A stretch of DNA of 64,000 nucleotides from Podospora bellae-mahoneyi (GCF_035222275.1 NC_085881.1:4216001-4280000); one strand, 5' to 3'; shown: positions 23,173 through 32,523, counted from the stretch's first letter. Numbers and translations: made by a program. The notes: a model not told the origin generated them from the sequence alone.

Positions 23173-24186
23173 ATGGCAACCACCTCCTCCAGGAGCGATC
23201 CTCTGGATGAGATCCGCTTCACCGGCCCAGTCGAGTTCGAGGGGGGCATCCACAACAACAGTGTGCTCTACTACTTCGCTACCTCGCCCTTTTACGACAA
23301 GACCTCCAACAATGAGGTTCTCTTCCAGCAGGGTCTCAACAATCCTAACATGATGCAATTCCTGGCCACCCGAGAGGCTTTTGAGGGCCGCTTGCGCACC
23401 ATGTCTGGCCTCGAGTTCATCGTTGCCCAGGAGCCAGCCGAGACAGGCCCCGGCGCGGGAACTGGCGTCTGGGTAATCAACAAACAGACACGCCGCAAGA
23501 GAAGAGAGGGTGAGGAGGATGAGATCGCTGTCCACTCGGTATACTATATTGTTGGAGAGCATATTCACATGGCTCCCAGCTTTGCTGACATTATGAGCGC
23601 TCGACTCGTAAGTTTGCTGATCTTCTTTCGGCTGCCTGCTAGGCCTCGACACGATGCTAATCATTGTGATTGCGATGTACAGGCAACCATCTCCAACTTC
23701 CTCAGCAATATTCTTCCGTCTTCAGCTTCCGTCCAAGCCTGGTCTCCTGCAACTGGCCGTGTCTACAACCAACCCTCCACTACCACGGCAGGCTCCAATT
23801 CTGTCAAAGCTATCACGGCCTCTGCTCAGCAACAATCTCAAGGTTCAGGACAACAGAGCGACATCGGTCTCCCCACAACCCGCGACTTTGAAAAAGCTCT
23901 CTATCTTCATGAGCAATACGGCGATCAGTACATGGATGAGAACCCCATCACCGGACGGCCGGGCGAATTTCACCTCTCCTCCACCGGCAGAGCCAAAGTT
24001 AACCTCTCTGCGGCTGCGGCTGCCAAGCCATTACCAGTCAAGCTCCCGACAATCAACACCAAAGTGGCCGACAGTCCTCTCACATCAAAACCCACGGGCA
24101 AGGAGACCAAAAGCCCCAAAATTCCGGGCGGTCCGGGGAAGCTCAAGAGGAGGAAGAGCAGCAAAGCTGCTGTTACCCCGTCATAG
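23173..24186 (+). CDS. MED6: Mediator complex subunit 6
   Basis: MED6 belongs to the head module of Mediator, which links activators to RNA polymerase II. Exons 23173..23607 and 23683..24186 give 312 residues. The first 160 residues carry the family core: LDEIRFTGPVEF, VLYYFATSPFYDKTSNNEV, GLEFIVAQEP, VYYIVGEHIHMAPSFADIMSARL, then ATISNFLSNILP after the splice. The C-terminal part (Gln/Ser-rich, then a Lys-rich end GKLKRRKSSK) is disordered, as usual in fungi. The 75-nt intron (GTAAGT donor, GCTAAT branch, TACAG acceptor) is a multiple of three and has no stop, so its retention would insert 25 residues without breaking the frame. Homology clearly favours splicing. Confidence 0.95.
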   Translation: MATTSSRSDPLDEIRFTGPVEFEGGIHNNSVLYYFATSPFYDKTSNNEVLFQQGLNNPNMMQFLATREAFEGRLRTMSGLEFIVAQEPAETGPGAGTGVWVINKQTRRKRREGEEDEIAVHSVYYIVGEHIHMAPSFADIMSARLVSLLIFFRLPARPRHDANHCDCDVQATISNFLSNILPSSASVQAWSPATGRVYNQPSTTTAGSNSVKAITASAQQQSQGSGQQSDIGLPTTRDFEKALYLHEQYGDQYMDENPITGRPGEFHLSSTGRAKVNLSAAAAAKPLPVKLPTINTKVADSPLTSKPTGKETKSPKIPGGPGKLKRRKSSKAAVTPS

Positions 24187-24383
24187 AGTAATGGGAATTA
24201 TGCCTTCCTCAAAGGGCTCTCGAGAGGAGAAGCCAGGTGAAAGTGTTGAACAATTGAGAGATGGGAGTGGCACTGATTCAGGGCACAATTCAGACTCTGC
24301 TCAGAATCCTCCCCCCCCAAACCAGCCATCAACAATTTGCGGCCAGCAATCAGGATTTCCAGGGAAATCTTCAAGTTCCCAAT

Positions 24384-26048
24384 ATGAGCTCACAGCCTGG
24401 GGCAAGCTCTCAGGTCAGTCAGCCCAATAACCAGACGCAGTCAGCGAACCAGAAAAATGAACCCCTCTACACCCCCGAGGATGATGACCACCCACCTCTC
24501 TTTTCGGGCTCCAGTTCCGCGAAGGATCCTATTTATTGATAAGGACCCTGCTTTTGAGAAGGACCCTGCTTTTGAGAAGGACCCTGCTTTTGAGAAGGAC
24601 CCTGCTTTTGAGAAGGACGCCAGCTCTGGGGAGGATACCGATTCGAAAAAGGATGTCAGCTCTGAGGAGGTCGCTGACCCTGAGAAGGACTCAGGCCACG
24701 GGGAGTTCTCAGGTCACGAGGAAGATGCCGGCTCTGAGAAGGACCCTGATTCTGAGGAGGGCTCCGGTCACGAGGAAGATGCCGCTTCCGAGGAAAACGC
24801 CGATTCTAGGGAGGGCTCCGGTTCTGTAACCTCCAATCCAGGAAGACTGGCCCATGTTTTCAGGGCGGTGCGGGATGACCGTGAAGTGAGACTTGCCTGC
24901 CCTTGGGAAGAAGGTTACCTTGATCTTCCAGGCGGGCCTCTTCGGCCTCCTGGCAAAATCTTCAATCCTTTCGATCCCGGTTGGAATCTTGCTCGCAACA
25001 GAATGGATGCGCTTGGCCATCCCTATTGGTATTTTGACGACCCTAAACCGGACAACAACACTGGGTACAGATTCTGGAGACAAGCTCGAAGAGCGGCACG
25101 AGTGTGTATCTATCTTCTATGGGCGAGGGACCCACTGAACCTAGTCACTAAGGACCTGGTGGGCCTCCTGAACATGGATTCGCGCCCAACTGGTGCAAGT
25201 GGCCTCCCGGTTTTGAAGCTATTAGCCATCAAGTACTTTTTACTATGCTCATGGACAACAGGATGAAAAGGCTGACGACGTGGCCGATGACGGATGATGC
25301 TAGTTACGCTCGGCGTAACCAATTCACGACCTACGTGCTCTCTGATGCGTTTCTTTGTTTTGAATTCACGGGCCGAGAGGGCGAGCCCACAGTGGGAAGG
25401 ATGCAGAAAGACATGTATGCTTACGATTGCATCAAGACCTGGCACTTTGAAGGTTTGGCGGCCGAGGGCGACAAGAGGGGCGTCAAAAGAGCCTGGTTCT
25501 AGAACTTCAGGTTGGTGGAAGAGATGGGAAGGCATCTTGACCGCTTTTTACTCCCCCCTAACCTGGACTACCAGGACTGGGCAAAGTATGAACACGACAA
25601 TTGGTGGTATGCACGTGATTGGTTTGAGAGGTCACAAGATGAGAGAGACAGGGAAAAATTGCTGCAGTTATCTGGAAACCCTCTGGACGATATGGCGGAT
25701 AAAGTGTTTGCGAGGCCGCCCGTGCGTGATGTAAAGGACGAGTACCCTGATGCGGACACAGAGGAGCTGCCTGTTTTACGGTGGATGTGGCATCACCGGT
25801 TGATTGGGGGTCGAGCGAAAAGGATTGTGATTTGGATCGAAAACGAAGGAGAAGAGGAAGGCGCAGGTTTGGACGAGGGAGGAGGTGAGGGGAGAGAAAA
25901 AGGAGAGGGAGAGGAGGTGGGAGGAGTTGAGGGTGCGGAGGGAGGCTTTCATGGCGGTTGGATTTATGGAAGGGGGAGGGGGGGGAAGAGAGTGGGATTT
26001 TTTCGTAGAAGAGGGGATGTATGTAGCGGAGAATCAAATTGGGAATAG
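24384..26048 (+). pseudogene. Broken or unresolved gene of unknown function
   Basis: I do not recognise the product. Coding-like frames follow one another on the forward strand: 24384-24539 (MSSQPG..., Gln/Ser-rich), 24457-25266 (Lys/Glu/Asp repeats, then PGRLAHVFRAVRDDREVRL), about 25153-25502 (FAPNWCKWPPGFEAISHQ, FTGREGEPTVGR) and 25512-26048 (LPPNLDYQDWAKYEHDNWW). The first change of frame coincides with one extra nucleotide in a degenerate repeat unit. The second lies near 25100-25200 and might be an intron, though no junction is clean. Then the same frame runs through a TAG at 25500. The last 150 nt are purine-rich (Glu/Gly). Start and exon structure are unclear. It could be a decaying gene, a poorly conserved multi-exon gene or one with assembly errors. 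Confidence 0.4.
24522..24612 (+). repeat. 18-nt tandem repeat (EKDPAF) with one 19-nt unit
   Basis: Four identical copies of AAGGACCCTGCTTTTGAG lie at 24541-24612. They are preceded by a diverged copy of 19 nt (24522-24540), whose extra base shifts the reading frame. More loosely related acidic repeats continue to about 24830. Confidence 0.85.
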
Positions 26049-26880
26049 AAACGAATTAATAATACATGTTGACCATTTTTGGAGGCGTGTTGATTTTCTT
26101 TCCAAGGTCTTTGCGTTATGTGGCAACTCTTGTGGATTTCTCTTTTTCTACACAGACACCTCTTGATCAGTCTAAGACCTGTTAACTATCTTAAAGGGCT
26201 GTTACTATATGTTTGATACTTGTTCAATTATCTTTGAAGGCGTAATGACTATTATACAAGGTTTTGATGTCTTGTTGCAGTGTGTGTCTACTTTTTTATC
26301 TAAAATGTCCGACAAGGGAGACGAGGGAAGTGTGTAATGATGGTGGACTTGATGGTGCTGATGTGGAGGTAATTTGGTTTGTGTGTGTGTGTGTGCGTGT
26401 GTGTGGGGAGGGGGATATTTTGAGACTCATCCCACTTGACGGACTTCGTTCTTTTTTCCTTATTCGTCAGGCGAATATAAAGTTGATATTGCCGCGCAGG
26501 GCTTGCAGGTTTGTTGGATAGGTGCCTCCTTCACTGCCCAGTTTGGGGGAATTAAGAAAACCAAGATGGGGCTGGAGAAGAGAGGTTGGAGGAAGACAAA
26601 AACTGAGCACCTTGGAGACGACGAAGATCACTTACACCTTCTGAGGCGGAGCATTCTATTCTTTCCTGACTGGCCAGGTCCGGTGCCAGGACCTTTTGCT
26701 ATCTTGAGAAACTTTAGACTGCGAAGCAAAGCAACATGTCGACACTTCTCGGGCTAATCTTTCAGATAACAGTCCACATCTTTCCCCTTCAACTATCAGG
26801 TAGAGCAGAGACCAGCATTGTAAAACAACAGACACAAGAACCACAAAATATAGGCAAAGAACAATACTGTTGAAGACAAT
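26049..26880. other. Intergenic region with GT microsatellite
   Basis: No coding frame is convincing. A GT-rich microsatellite lies at about 26381-26404. The right part probably contains the 3' end of the reverse-strand snoRNA host transcript. Confidence 0.45.
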
Positions 26881-27015
26881 GGTACTCATATAATCTACTT
26901 ATTTTCCCTCGCAATGATACTCATATTGTATTCTGACGCTAGGCAGTTAGCACCATTATCCAAAAGTTGCGATATTTGAAACAGAGTAACAGCTGGAAAT
27001 ATGCGGAGTGGTCAT

Positions 27016-27098
27016 TCAGAAAAAGAACAATGTAGGTGATTGGTTATAATCATGGTAGGTATAACTCATAAACAGCCTCTCTTGCGAGAATTCATCAT
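27016..27098 (-). ncRNA. Box C/D snoRNA-like copy 1
   Basis: Reverse strand: C box ATGATGA at the 5' end, CTGA D box at the 3' end, with ACATTGTTCTTTTT just before it. It lies in intron 26939..27137, with the donor 39 nt before the C box. The hairpin CTCGCAAGAG after the C box has a GNRA-type loop. This is the only copy with a changed base in the D-adjacent element. Confidence 0.7.
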
Positions 27099-27270
27099 TT
27101 GACCGAAGTTAAAACCGCTGGGGGGTGGGAACGTACCTTTGCTGGGGGGGAGCTATTGAGTTGACTGTGTGGAATACACGATGTCTATCTGACGAGATAC
27201 TGGGCAAGTGTTAGGAACACAGACAGACCAGAGTGATGAAATGAGGTGAATGCAAGGGGAAGATGGGGTG

Positions 27271-27354
27271 TCAGAAATAGAACAATGTAGGTGATGTGGT
27301 TATAATCATGGTAAGACATAACTCATAAACAGCCTCTTTTGAGTAATTCATCAT
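27271..27354 (-). ncRNA. Box C/D snoRNA-like copy 2
   Basis: Reverse strand: C box ATGATGA, D box CTGA, D-adjacent element ACATTGTTCTATTT. It lies in intron 27200..27392, with the donor 38 nt before the C box and a CCTAAC branch site near the acceptor. Confidence 0.75.
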
Positions 27355-27524
27355 AGTGGAGATGGGGGCAGCAGAAGATGAAAGAAACGTACCATTGTTA
27401 AGGATATACCCCAGTTGATTATCGTTGAGTTGATGACCTGGCCGAATGAGCAGTGCCTCGAATCGTGTTAGCTTGGCCCAGACTCGAATCAGAGTAGAAA
27501 AGGAGGAAGTAAATAGTGTCATGA

Positions 27525-27606
27525 TCAGAAATAGAACAATGTATAGGTGATGAATGTAATCATGGTAAATTACTCATATACAGCCTCGTGAGAGAATATG
27601 CATCAT
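27525..27606 (-). ncRNA. Box C/D snoRNA-like copy 3
   Basis: Reverse strand: C box ATGATGC, internal GAGGCTGT, D box CTGA preceded by the conserved ACATTGTTCTATTT. It lies in intron 27457..27649 (GTATGT donor 43 nt before the C box, GCTAAC branch). Confidence 0.75.
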
Positions 27607-27775
27607 GTGGACCAATAAAAAAGAGTGTGTGTCGGGGAGTGTGACATACTATGGCGGACGAGAAGGTGGTGGACCTCAGTGGTCATGGTCAAGAGACGGG
27701 CTGTGTTACTGTTGACAGGTTAGTCACTGTGCAGTGAAGCGCATGAAAAGAGAAAAGTGTTTCGAGTGTGTCCGA

Positions 27776-27855
27776 TCAGAAATAGAACAATGTATAGGTG
27801 TATGTAAATCATCAAAAAAGATCTCATAAACAGCCTCGTAAGAGAAATGCATCAT
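27776..27855 (-). ncRNA. Box C/D snoRNA-like copy 4
   Basis: Reverse strand: C box ATGATGC, internal GAGGCTGTTTATGA, second C-like box near TTGATGATT, D box CTGA. It lies in intron 27709..27893 (GTACGT donor, GACTAAC branch, CAACAG acceptor). Confidence 0.75.
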
Positions 27856-28023
27856 GGTGACAGTGTGAAGATCGAAGAAGGATTGTTACGTACCAAAGAA
27901 CCAGCACATGAACTCGCGGCTGAAACACGAGAGACGTTCAACTCGTAGGTATCAAACTACTCCAGGTTAGCCAATGTGTTCCAGGTTAGGCAGAAGCAGA
28001 TGAGTTGGGAGTTGATGGTGTAA

Positions 28024-28104
28024 TCAGAAATAGAACAATGTATAGGTGATAAATGTAATCATTAAAAAGATTTCATAAACAGCCTCGTGAGAGAAGTACA
28101 TCAT
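28024..28104 (-). ncRNA. Box C/D snoRNA-like copy 5
   Basis: Reverse strand: C box ATGATGT, internal GAGGCTGTTTATGA, D box CTGA after ACATTGTTCTATTT. It lies in intron 27960..28144, with the donor 40 nt before the C box. Confidence 0.75.
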
Positions 28105-28249
28105 GGCAGACGGGATGAAGGAAGATTGTAGTATGAATATTTACCTTAATAAACAGCCCAAACCATTGCAAACTCCATATCAACTATCGCCCAGTTAGCC
28201 AACCTGCCCAACGCCAATGACGAAGAAAGAATAAAGGGTTTGAGTTGCC

Positions 28250-28328
28250 TCAGAAATAGAACAATGTATGGTGTTAAGTGTAATCATCAAAAGATTTCAT
28301 AAACAGCCTCTTTCGAGAAATGCATCAT
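28250..28328 (-). ncRNA. Box C/D snoRNA-like copy 6
   Basis: Reverse strand: C box ATGATGC, hairpin CTCGAAAGAG with GNRA-type loop, C' box TTGATGATT, D box CTGA. TTGC before the C box can pair with GCAA after the D box as a terminal stem. It lies in the longest intron of the series, 28184..28416, with the donor 88 nt upstream. Confidence 0.75.
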
Positions 28329-28488
28329 AGAGCAATAGCATGACCAACAGCGCAAGTGAACTCCTTGCCGCCAGCCAGCCAGCCAAAAACGAGAGAAGAA
28401 AGGAATCAAAACTTACCTACAACACGACTTCCAGCGGGGGACCGCGGATGACAACAAATACCATCTCAAATTAAGAGTTATCCTATCG

Positions 28489-28497
28489 CTATATAAG
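28489..28497 (-). promoter_or_regulatory. Possible TATA box of the snoRNA host
   Basis: The reverse strand reads CTTATATAG, 18 nt after the ECM16 stop codon and about 75 nt before the first host donor. The spacing suits a separate promoter, but AT-rich 3' untranslated sequence could produce it by chance. Confidence 0.3.
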
Positions 28498-28514
28498 TGT
28501 ATCATAAGTCATTA

Positions 28515-31500
28515 TTACTCAACAATCCAACCCTTCCCAGGAACCTTGCGCTGTGTCACTCTTCTTGCTGGCAATGGCCATCCCAGCCCTCCAGCGCCGC
28601 CCTCAGCCCGAAGATATGGGATCACCCAAACCTCCTTCGTCTTGCCATCGGCACTTTCAGAGCCCTTGACCTCTTTGATGGGCTTGCCATACGTGAGAAG
28701 TGGCGTACCCTTGGCTAGAGAAGCGATCTGGCCTGCTGTCAAGTCCGTCAAAGCATGCATCCTCGTCTTGACCTTCTTCTCACCGTCTGCGCCTGTGTTG
28801 CCAGCCTTCTGGAGGTAGGCATAGCAGATGTACTCGGGGCATTCGGCAGTGCTGAGATGAGCAAGAGGAGAAGTTGGATGTATGTATACCAGCCTGTCAA
28901 GAGGATCCTCAACCTTTTGATCACCCTCAAGCGGGATGAGAGGGATGTATGGAACATCAATCGCACGACGTGGTTTCCTGGACGTCTCAGGCGGGTTGGG
29001 AGCCTTGTCAGCCCTGATAGCGACTTGATCAATGAAGCCTGCGGCAATCATTTGCTTGAGAGCTTGGACCTGTGTAGCAGAAGGAGGGTCCAGTTTCTCC
29101 TCAAGCTTGAAATTGGCGTGTTGTGGAATGTTGGTCCTCAGGAGATCCGCGATCTGGAATTGCAGCTGCCGAATTTCCTTTAGGATCTTGAACCGCACAA
29201 AGTGGCTTTCGCACCAGGCTTCTGTGGGCTCATGGGCAAACTCTCCTACAACCTGGAGCAGCTTGATGGCGTCACTCTTGTCGTCGAGGTAGCAAAAGTT
29301 CTTGTGGACAGCATTATATGCTTGACGAACTCTCGCTCGCTTTTCCTCGGCGATCACCTCTTCATTGGTACGAAAGTCTTCGGTGCTCTCCTCTAATGCT
29401 GGAATGGCTTGGTGTTCGTTGATGAAAATCTCACCAGCAGACAGGGCGGCAACCAGAGCAATGGTATATGGCAGGCAGCCGTGAAGGTGTCCAACCAACA
29501 GGATGCGTGAGAAGCGAGGTGACAAGGGGAAAATGGACATGGTCGAGCCTGTTGGCGTGATCTGCCCCTCAGGTGTGATGGCTGAAAGGTAGGTCAAAAG
29601 CTTCTCAGCCTTTACCAGGCTTTCTCGCTCTGGGGGTGTCGGGAATGGAAAGTTGACGACGTGTTGCAAGTTCATGGCCTTCAGTTGTAGAACGACGCCC
29701 TCGATGGGCATGCGGAGCAGCTCTGGGTCGGCAAAGAGAGGGAAGTCCCTTTCGTAAATCGCAGACGAGTACAGCCTCCAGCAATGGCCAGGGCCAGTAC
29801 GACCGGCACGACCGGCACGTTGTTGCGCACTTGCCTTGCTGATCCAATCGATCTGGAAGCTCTGGACGTTGCTCACAGGGTCATACCGGCGCTCCTTGGA
29901 TCTGCCACAGTCGAAGACATACCGAATACCAGGAATAGTCAAACTGGTCTCTGCAACGTTTGTCGACAAGATGACCAATCGCGAGCCGTCCGGGGGTGGC
30001 TCGAAGACCTTCATCTGCTCTTTTGTCGGAAGCATCGAGTACAAGGGCAAGATATGCATCTTTCTTGGTCCTGTACCAGACTCCTCATCCTCAATGTCGA
30101 ATTCCTTCTCCTCTTCTTCCTCGTCGGAAATCTCGCCTTCATCCATATCGTGAACCGCTCTGTCATCGATATCACCAAATTCGATATCCTCAGCCTCGAT
30201 AGGAGCTTCCTTGGCTGAAATCTTGACCTTGGGCCCAGATGCAGTGTTCATGCCACCGCCAAAAGCAGCCTTCAGACGCTTGCTGAGTTGGATGATCTCG
30301 CCTTGGCCAGTGAGAAACACAAGCATGCCACCTGGTGGCAGCTTTCGATGACCTCTGCTGATTTTGCGAAAGGCGTCCTCGACATAGTCGTGCCGTGTCT
30401 TCTTGGCGAAGTGGATGGTGACCTCGTGTTGACGGCCCTCCACGTCGATAACTCGTGGCGGAGTCTCAAAGAGCGCGGTATTTTGTGTAAATTCTTCAAC
30501 ACGTAAAGTGGCAGACATGATGATCAGCTTCAAAGGCTTTGTTGTGGGGTCTTCCTTGGCCAGCTCAGCTCTCAGCTTGACCACTCGGCTGAGCATTGCG
30601 ATGAGGATATCGGTGTTGACACTTCTCTCGTGGGCTTCATCGATGATAATGGAAGAGTACTTGCGAAGTGCAAAATCCTGGGCCGCCTCTCGGAGGAGAA
30701 CACCATCAGTCATGAACTTGATGGCTGTGTTGGGATCGACGGTGCCCTCGAACCGAATCTGGTAGGCGACGACCTTGGAAAAGTCTCCCATCTCCTGACC
30801 AACCCGTTTCGACATACTGACAGCAGCCACACGTCTCGGCTGGGTGACGCCAATCATGCCAGGAGTGGGACCCTTCTGGTCACCGTAGCCAGCCTCAAAC
30901 AAAAACTGTGGCAGTTGTGTTGTCTTTCCCGAGCCAGTGGCACCACAGATGACGACTACGTCGTTGTTGTGAATGGCCTCCATAATCTTCTGCTCCTCAG
31001 CCACGACAGGAAGCTTGAAACGAGCCTCCTCAATCTCAGGGTTCCTTGTGACGGTGACGGCATGCGACTTTCTGGTGACATTGGTTGTTGGCTGCAACTC
31101 AATCGGTAGTGGCTCTTGCTCTAATGGGCGGGGCTGGAAGTTTTCTGGTCTGGGCATTTCGAGTATAGTGGAAGTTGTTGGTGTGTATCCCAGAGCTTCG
31201 TTTCGTTGCTGGTGTGCCCAAGCCTTGAAAGCAGATGATCTTTCTTTCCGCCGCTCTTTCATAGACTCCTCGTCTTCTTCGTCCTCCGAGCCGGACCCCT
31301 CTTCAGAACTCTCTTCGTCGTCATCCTCTTCCTCTTCGTCCTCTCTACTGCCAGCATCACTCATGTCCTCATCCGACTGCTCTTCACTTTTCTCCGACCC
31401 ACCAACATCAGACTCGTCCTCATCCTCCTCACCCGACTCCTCTTCATCAGCGGAACTGAACCCGCCAAATTCATCAGATACTGATTCTTCGTGAACGACA

Positions 31501-32201
31501 GGCGCAGCTAATGAGAACTTCGACTTCACACCGCCTCTCTTTTGTCTCTTTGCAAGCACTGGGCGGCCAGAGTCGTCGATCTCGAGTGGCCGTTTCAGAC
31601 CAGAGCCGACTGCCGATGTGGTAGGAGCTGCCGCGGTTGTAGAGGACTGTGGTTGATCTTGCTTGGCGCTGGTGCCCTGCTGTGTCGTCCTGGGTCCTTC
31701 CTCCTCAGACTCGTCGGATTCCTCCGGTTGCCGATGTTGTGGGACCTCCCCCTTCTTAACATTGCGCTTCTGGTAGAGCAGCGTCAAGTCTGACTTATCC
31801 ACGCCGAGACCGGCATCCTTCTCCCTGAGAACGCGGCGGATGGCTTGCTTCTTGGTCTCCTTAACTTGACCAATTGACTTGGCACTGCTGAATAAACTGG
31901 TGTCGATCTTGTTGGCCTCGAGTTTCTTGAGGAGCTCTCGGTTCTCATCCTTCTTCAACTTGCTTTCGATGTACTTCTCTAGACGTTTGGCCTTTTTCCC
32001 AGTGACCTTGGTGCCGTCGGGCTTTAGTGACTCGCGCAACTGTTTCCTCTTCTCCTCGGCCTCAGCCTGCTGCGCCGGGGTGATCTCAACAACATTGGAA
32101 TCTGCATCGAGCTCTGTGTCGAGAGTAGCTCTCTCCTCGGCGCGTTGGCGCTCAAGATGCTTCCGCTTGCGCTGACGTGGGACAAATTTCTTGACGGCCA
32201 T
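28515..32201 (-). CDS. ECM16: DEAH-box RNA helicase ECM16/Dhr1 (DHX37 type)
   Basis: Single exon, 1228 residues. The protein releases U3 snoRNA from pre-ribosomes in the nucleolus during 18S rRNA maturation (known for yeast Dhr1 and human DHX37). A basic N-terminus (VKKFVPRQRKRKHLERQR) and a long acidic Ser/Glu/Asp region (residues about 230-320) precede the helicase core. Motifs in order: GATGSGKTT near residue 418, DEAHERSVNTDI near 520, SATL, FLTGQGEI, STNVAETSLTIPG and QRAGRAGRTGPG. The insert of about 70 residues between FLTGQGEI and the next motif is acidic, as in this subfamily. The winged-helix/ratchet and OB-fold regions follow, ending VPGKGWIVE. Start codons here and in PAC3 are 322 nt apart, in opposite directions. 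Directly downstream on the same strand is the snoRNA array. Confidence 0.96.
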   Translation of the reverse strand: MAVKKFVPRQRKRKHLERQRAEERATLDTELDADSNVVEITPAQQAEAEEKRKQLRESLKPDGTKVTGKKAKRLEKYIESKLKKDENRELLKKLEANKIDTSLFSSAKSIGQVKETKKQAIRRVLREKDAGLGVDKSDLTLLYQKRNVKKGEVPQHRQPEESDESEEEGPRTTQQGTSAKQDQPQSSTTAAAPTTSAVGSGLKRPLEIDDSGRPVLAKRQKRGGVKSKFSLAAPVVHEESVSDEFGGFSSADEEESGEEDEDESDVGGSEKSEEQSDEDMSDAGSREDEEEEDDDEESSEEGSGSEDEEDEESMKERRKERSSAFKAWAHQQRNEALGYTPTTSTILEMPRPENFQPRPLEQEPLPIELQPTTNVTRKSHAVTVTRNPEIEEARFKLPVVAEEQKIMEAIHNNDVVVICGATGSGKTTQLPQFLFEAGYGDQKGPTPGMIGVTQPRRVAAVSMSKRVGQEMGDFSKVVAYQIRFEGTVDPNTAIKFMTDGVLLREAAQDFALRKYSSIIIDEAHERSVNTDILIAMLSRVVKLRAELAKEDPTTKPLKLIIMSATLRVEEFTQNTALFETPPRVIDVEGRQHEVTIHFAKKTRHDYVEDAFRKISRGHRKLPPGGMLVFLTGQGEIIQLSKRLKAAFGGGMNTASGPKVKISAKEAPIEAEDIEFGDIDDRAVHDMDEGEISDEEEEEKEFDIEDEESGTGPRKMHILPLYSMLPTKEQMKVFEPPPDGSRLVILSTNVAETSLTIPGIRYVFDCGRSKERRYDPVSNVQSFQIDWISKASAQQRAGRAGRTGPGHCWRLYSSAIYERDFPLFADPELLRMPIEGVVLQLKAMNLQHVVNFPFPTPPERESLVKAEKLLTYLSAITPEGQITPTGSTMSIFPLSPRFSRILLVGHLHGCLPYTIALVAALSAGEIFINEHQAIPALEESTEDFRTNEEVIAEEKRARVRQAYNAVHKNFCYLDDKSDAIKLLQVVGEFAHEPTEAWCESHFVRFKILKEIRQLQFQIADLLRTNIPQHANFKLEEKLDPPSATQVQALKQMIAAGFIDQVAIRADKAPNPPETSRKPRRAIDVPYIPLIPLEGDQKVEDPLDRLVYIHPTSPLAHLSTAECPEYICYAYLQKAGNTGADGEKKVKTRMHALTDLTAGQIASLAKGTPLLTYGKPIKEVKGSESADGKTKEVWVIPYLRAEGGAGGLGWPLPARRVTQRKVPGKGWIVE

Positions 32202-32523
32202 CTTTGTCGCCCGGAAACCAGCTCCCGTAATGTGTGTTTTGGCGACTTGGATCTGTTCAGACCACAGTGGAAATTCTCAATCCTTCTTTGAGATTTCGAG
32301 ACAAATCTTGTCCGCCCGGCAGAATTCTGGAGCTAAGCGCCCACCCCACATGGAAGAGTGGGGCCAGGCATCACAGTGCATCTGACAGTGTACGACACCA
32401 TGCAGCCATATAGAGTGAATGAGAACGTTGGAGATGTTTGCCAGTTAGAAGACTTTAAGACTAAGGCTTTCGTCCAAGGCTCATCAACGGCGGCAGTAAA
32501 CAACTGATCTTAGTATCTTCAAC
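32202..32523. promoter_or_regulatory. Shared divergent promoter, ECM16 / PAC3
   Basis: Both start codons flank this 322-nt gap. No TATA box is obvious. Confidence 0.5.

Larger units (their letters stand above)
26880..28460 (-). ncRNA. Host transcript of six intronic box C/D snoRNAs
   Basis: On the reverse strand six introns follow one another: 28184..28416, 27960..28144, 27709..27893, 27457..27649, 27200..27392 and 26939..27137. Donors are GTAAGT, GTAAAT, GTACGT, GTATGT, GTACGT and GTACGT. Acceptors lie shortly after CTAAC-type branch sites (GGCTAAC, GACTAAC, GCTAAC, CCTAAC). Each intron holds one copy of an about 82-nt conserved element with C and D boxes. The exons between them are 39-66 nt, unrelated to each other and apparently non-coding, so the transcript looks like a dedicated snoRNA host. 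Its ends are estimates. A TATATAG sequence at 28489-28497 could drive it. Because the first donor is only 99 nt past the ECM16 stop codon, it could instead be the spliced 3' untranslated region of ECM16. Confidence 0.72.

Noticed and set aside
26960-28350. Reading the 250-nt repeats as a CRISPR-like array or a minisatellite
   Set aside because: Repeat copies diverge between the boxes, the spacers carry splice sites and the organism is a fungus. Box C/D RNAs in introns explain both ends of the element.
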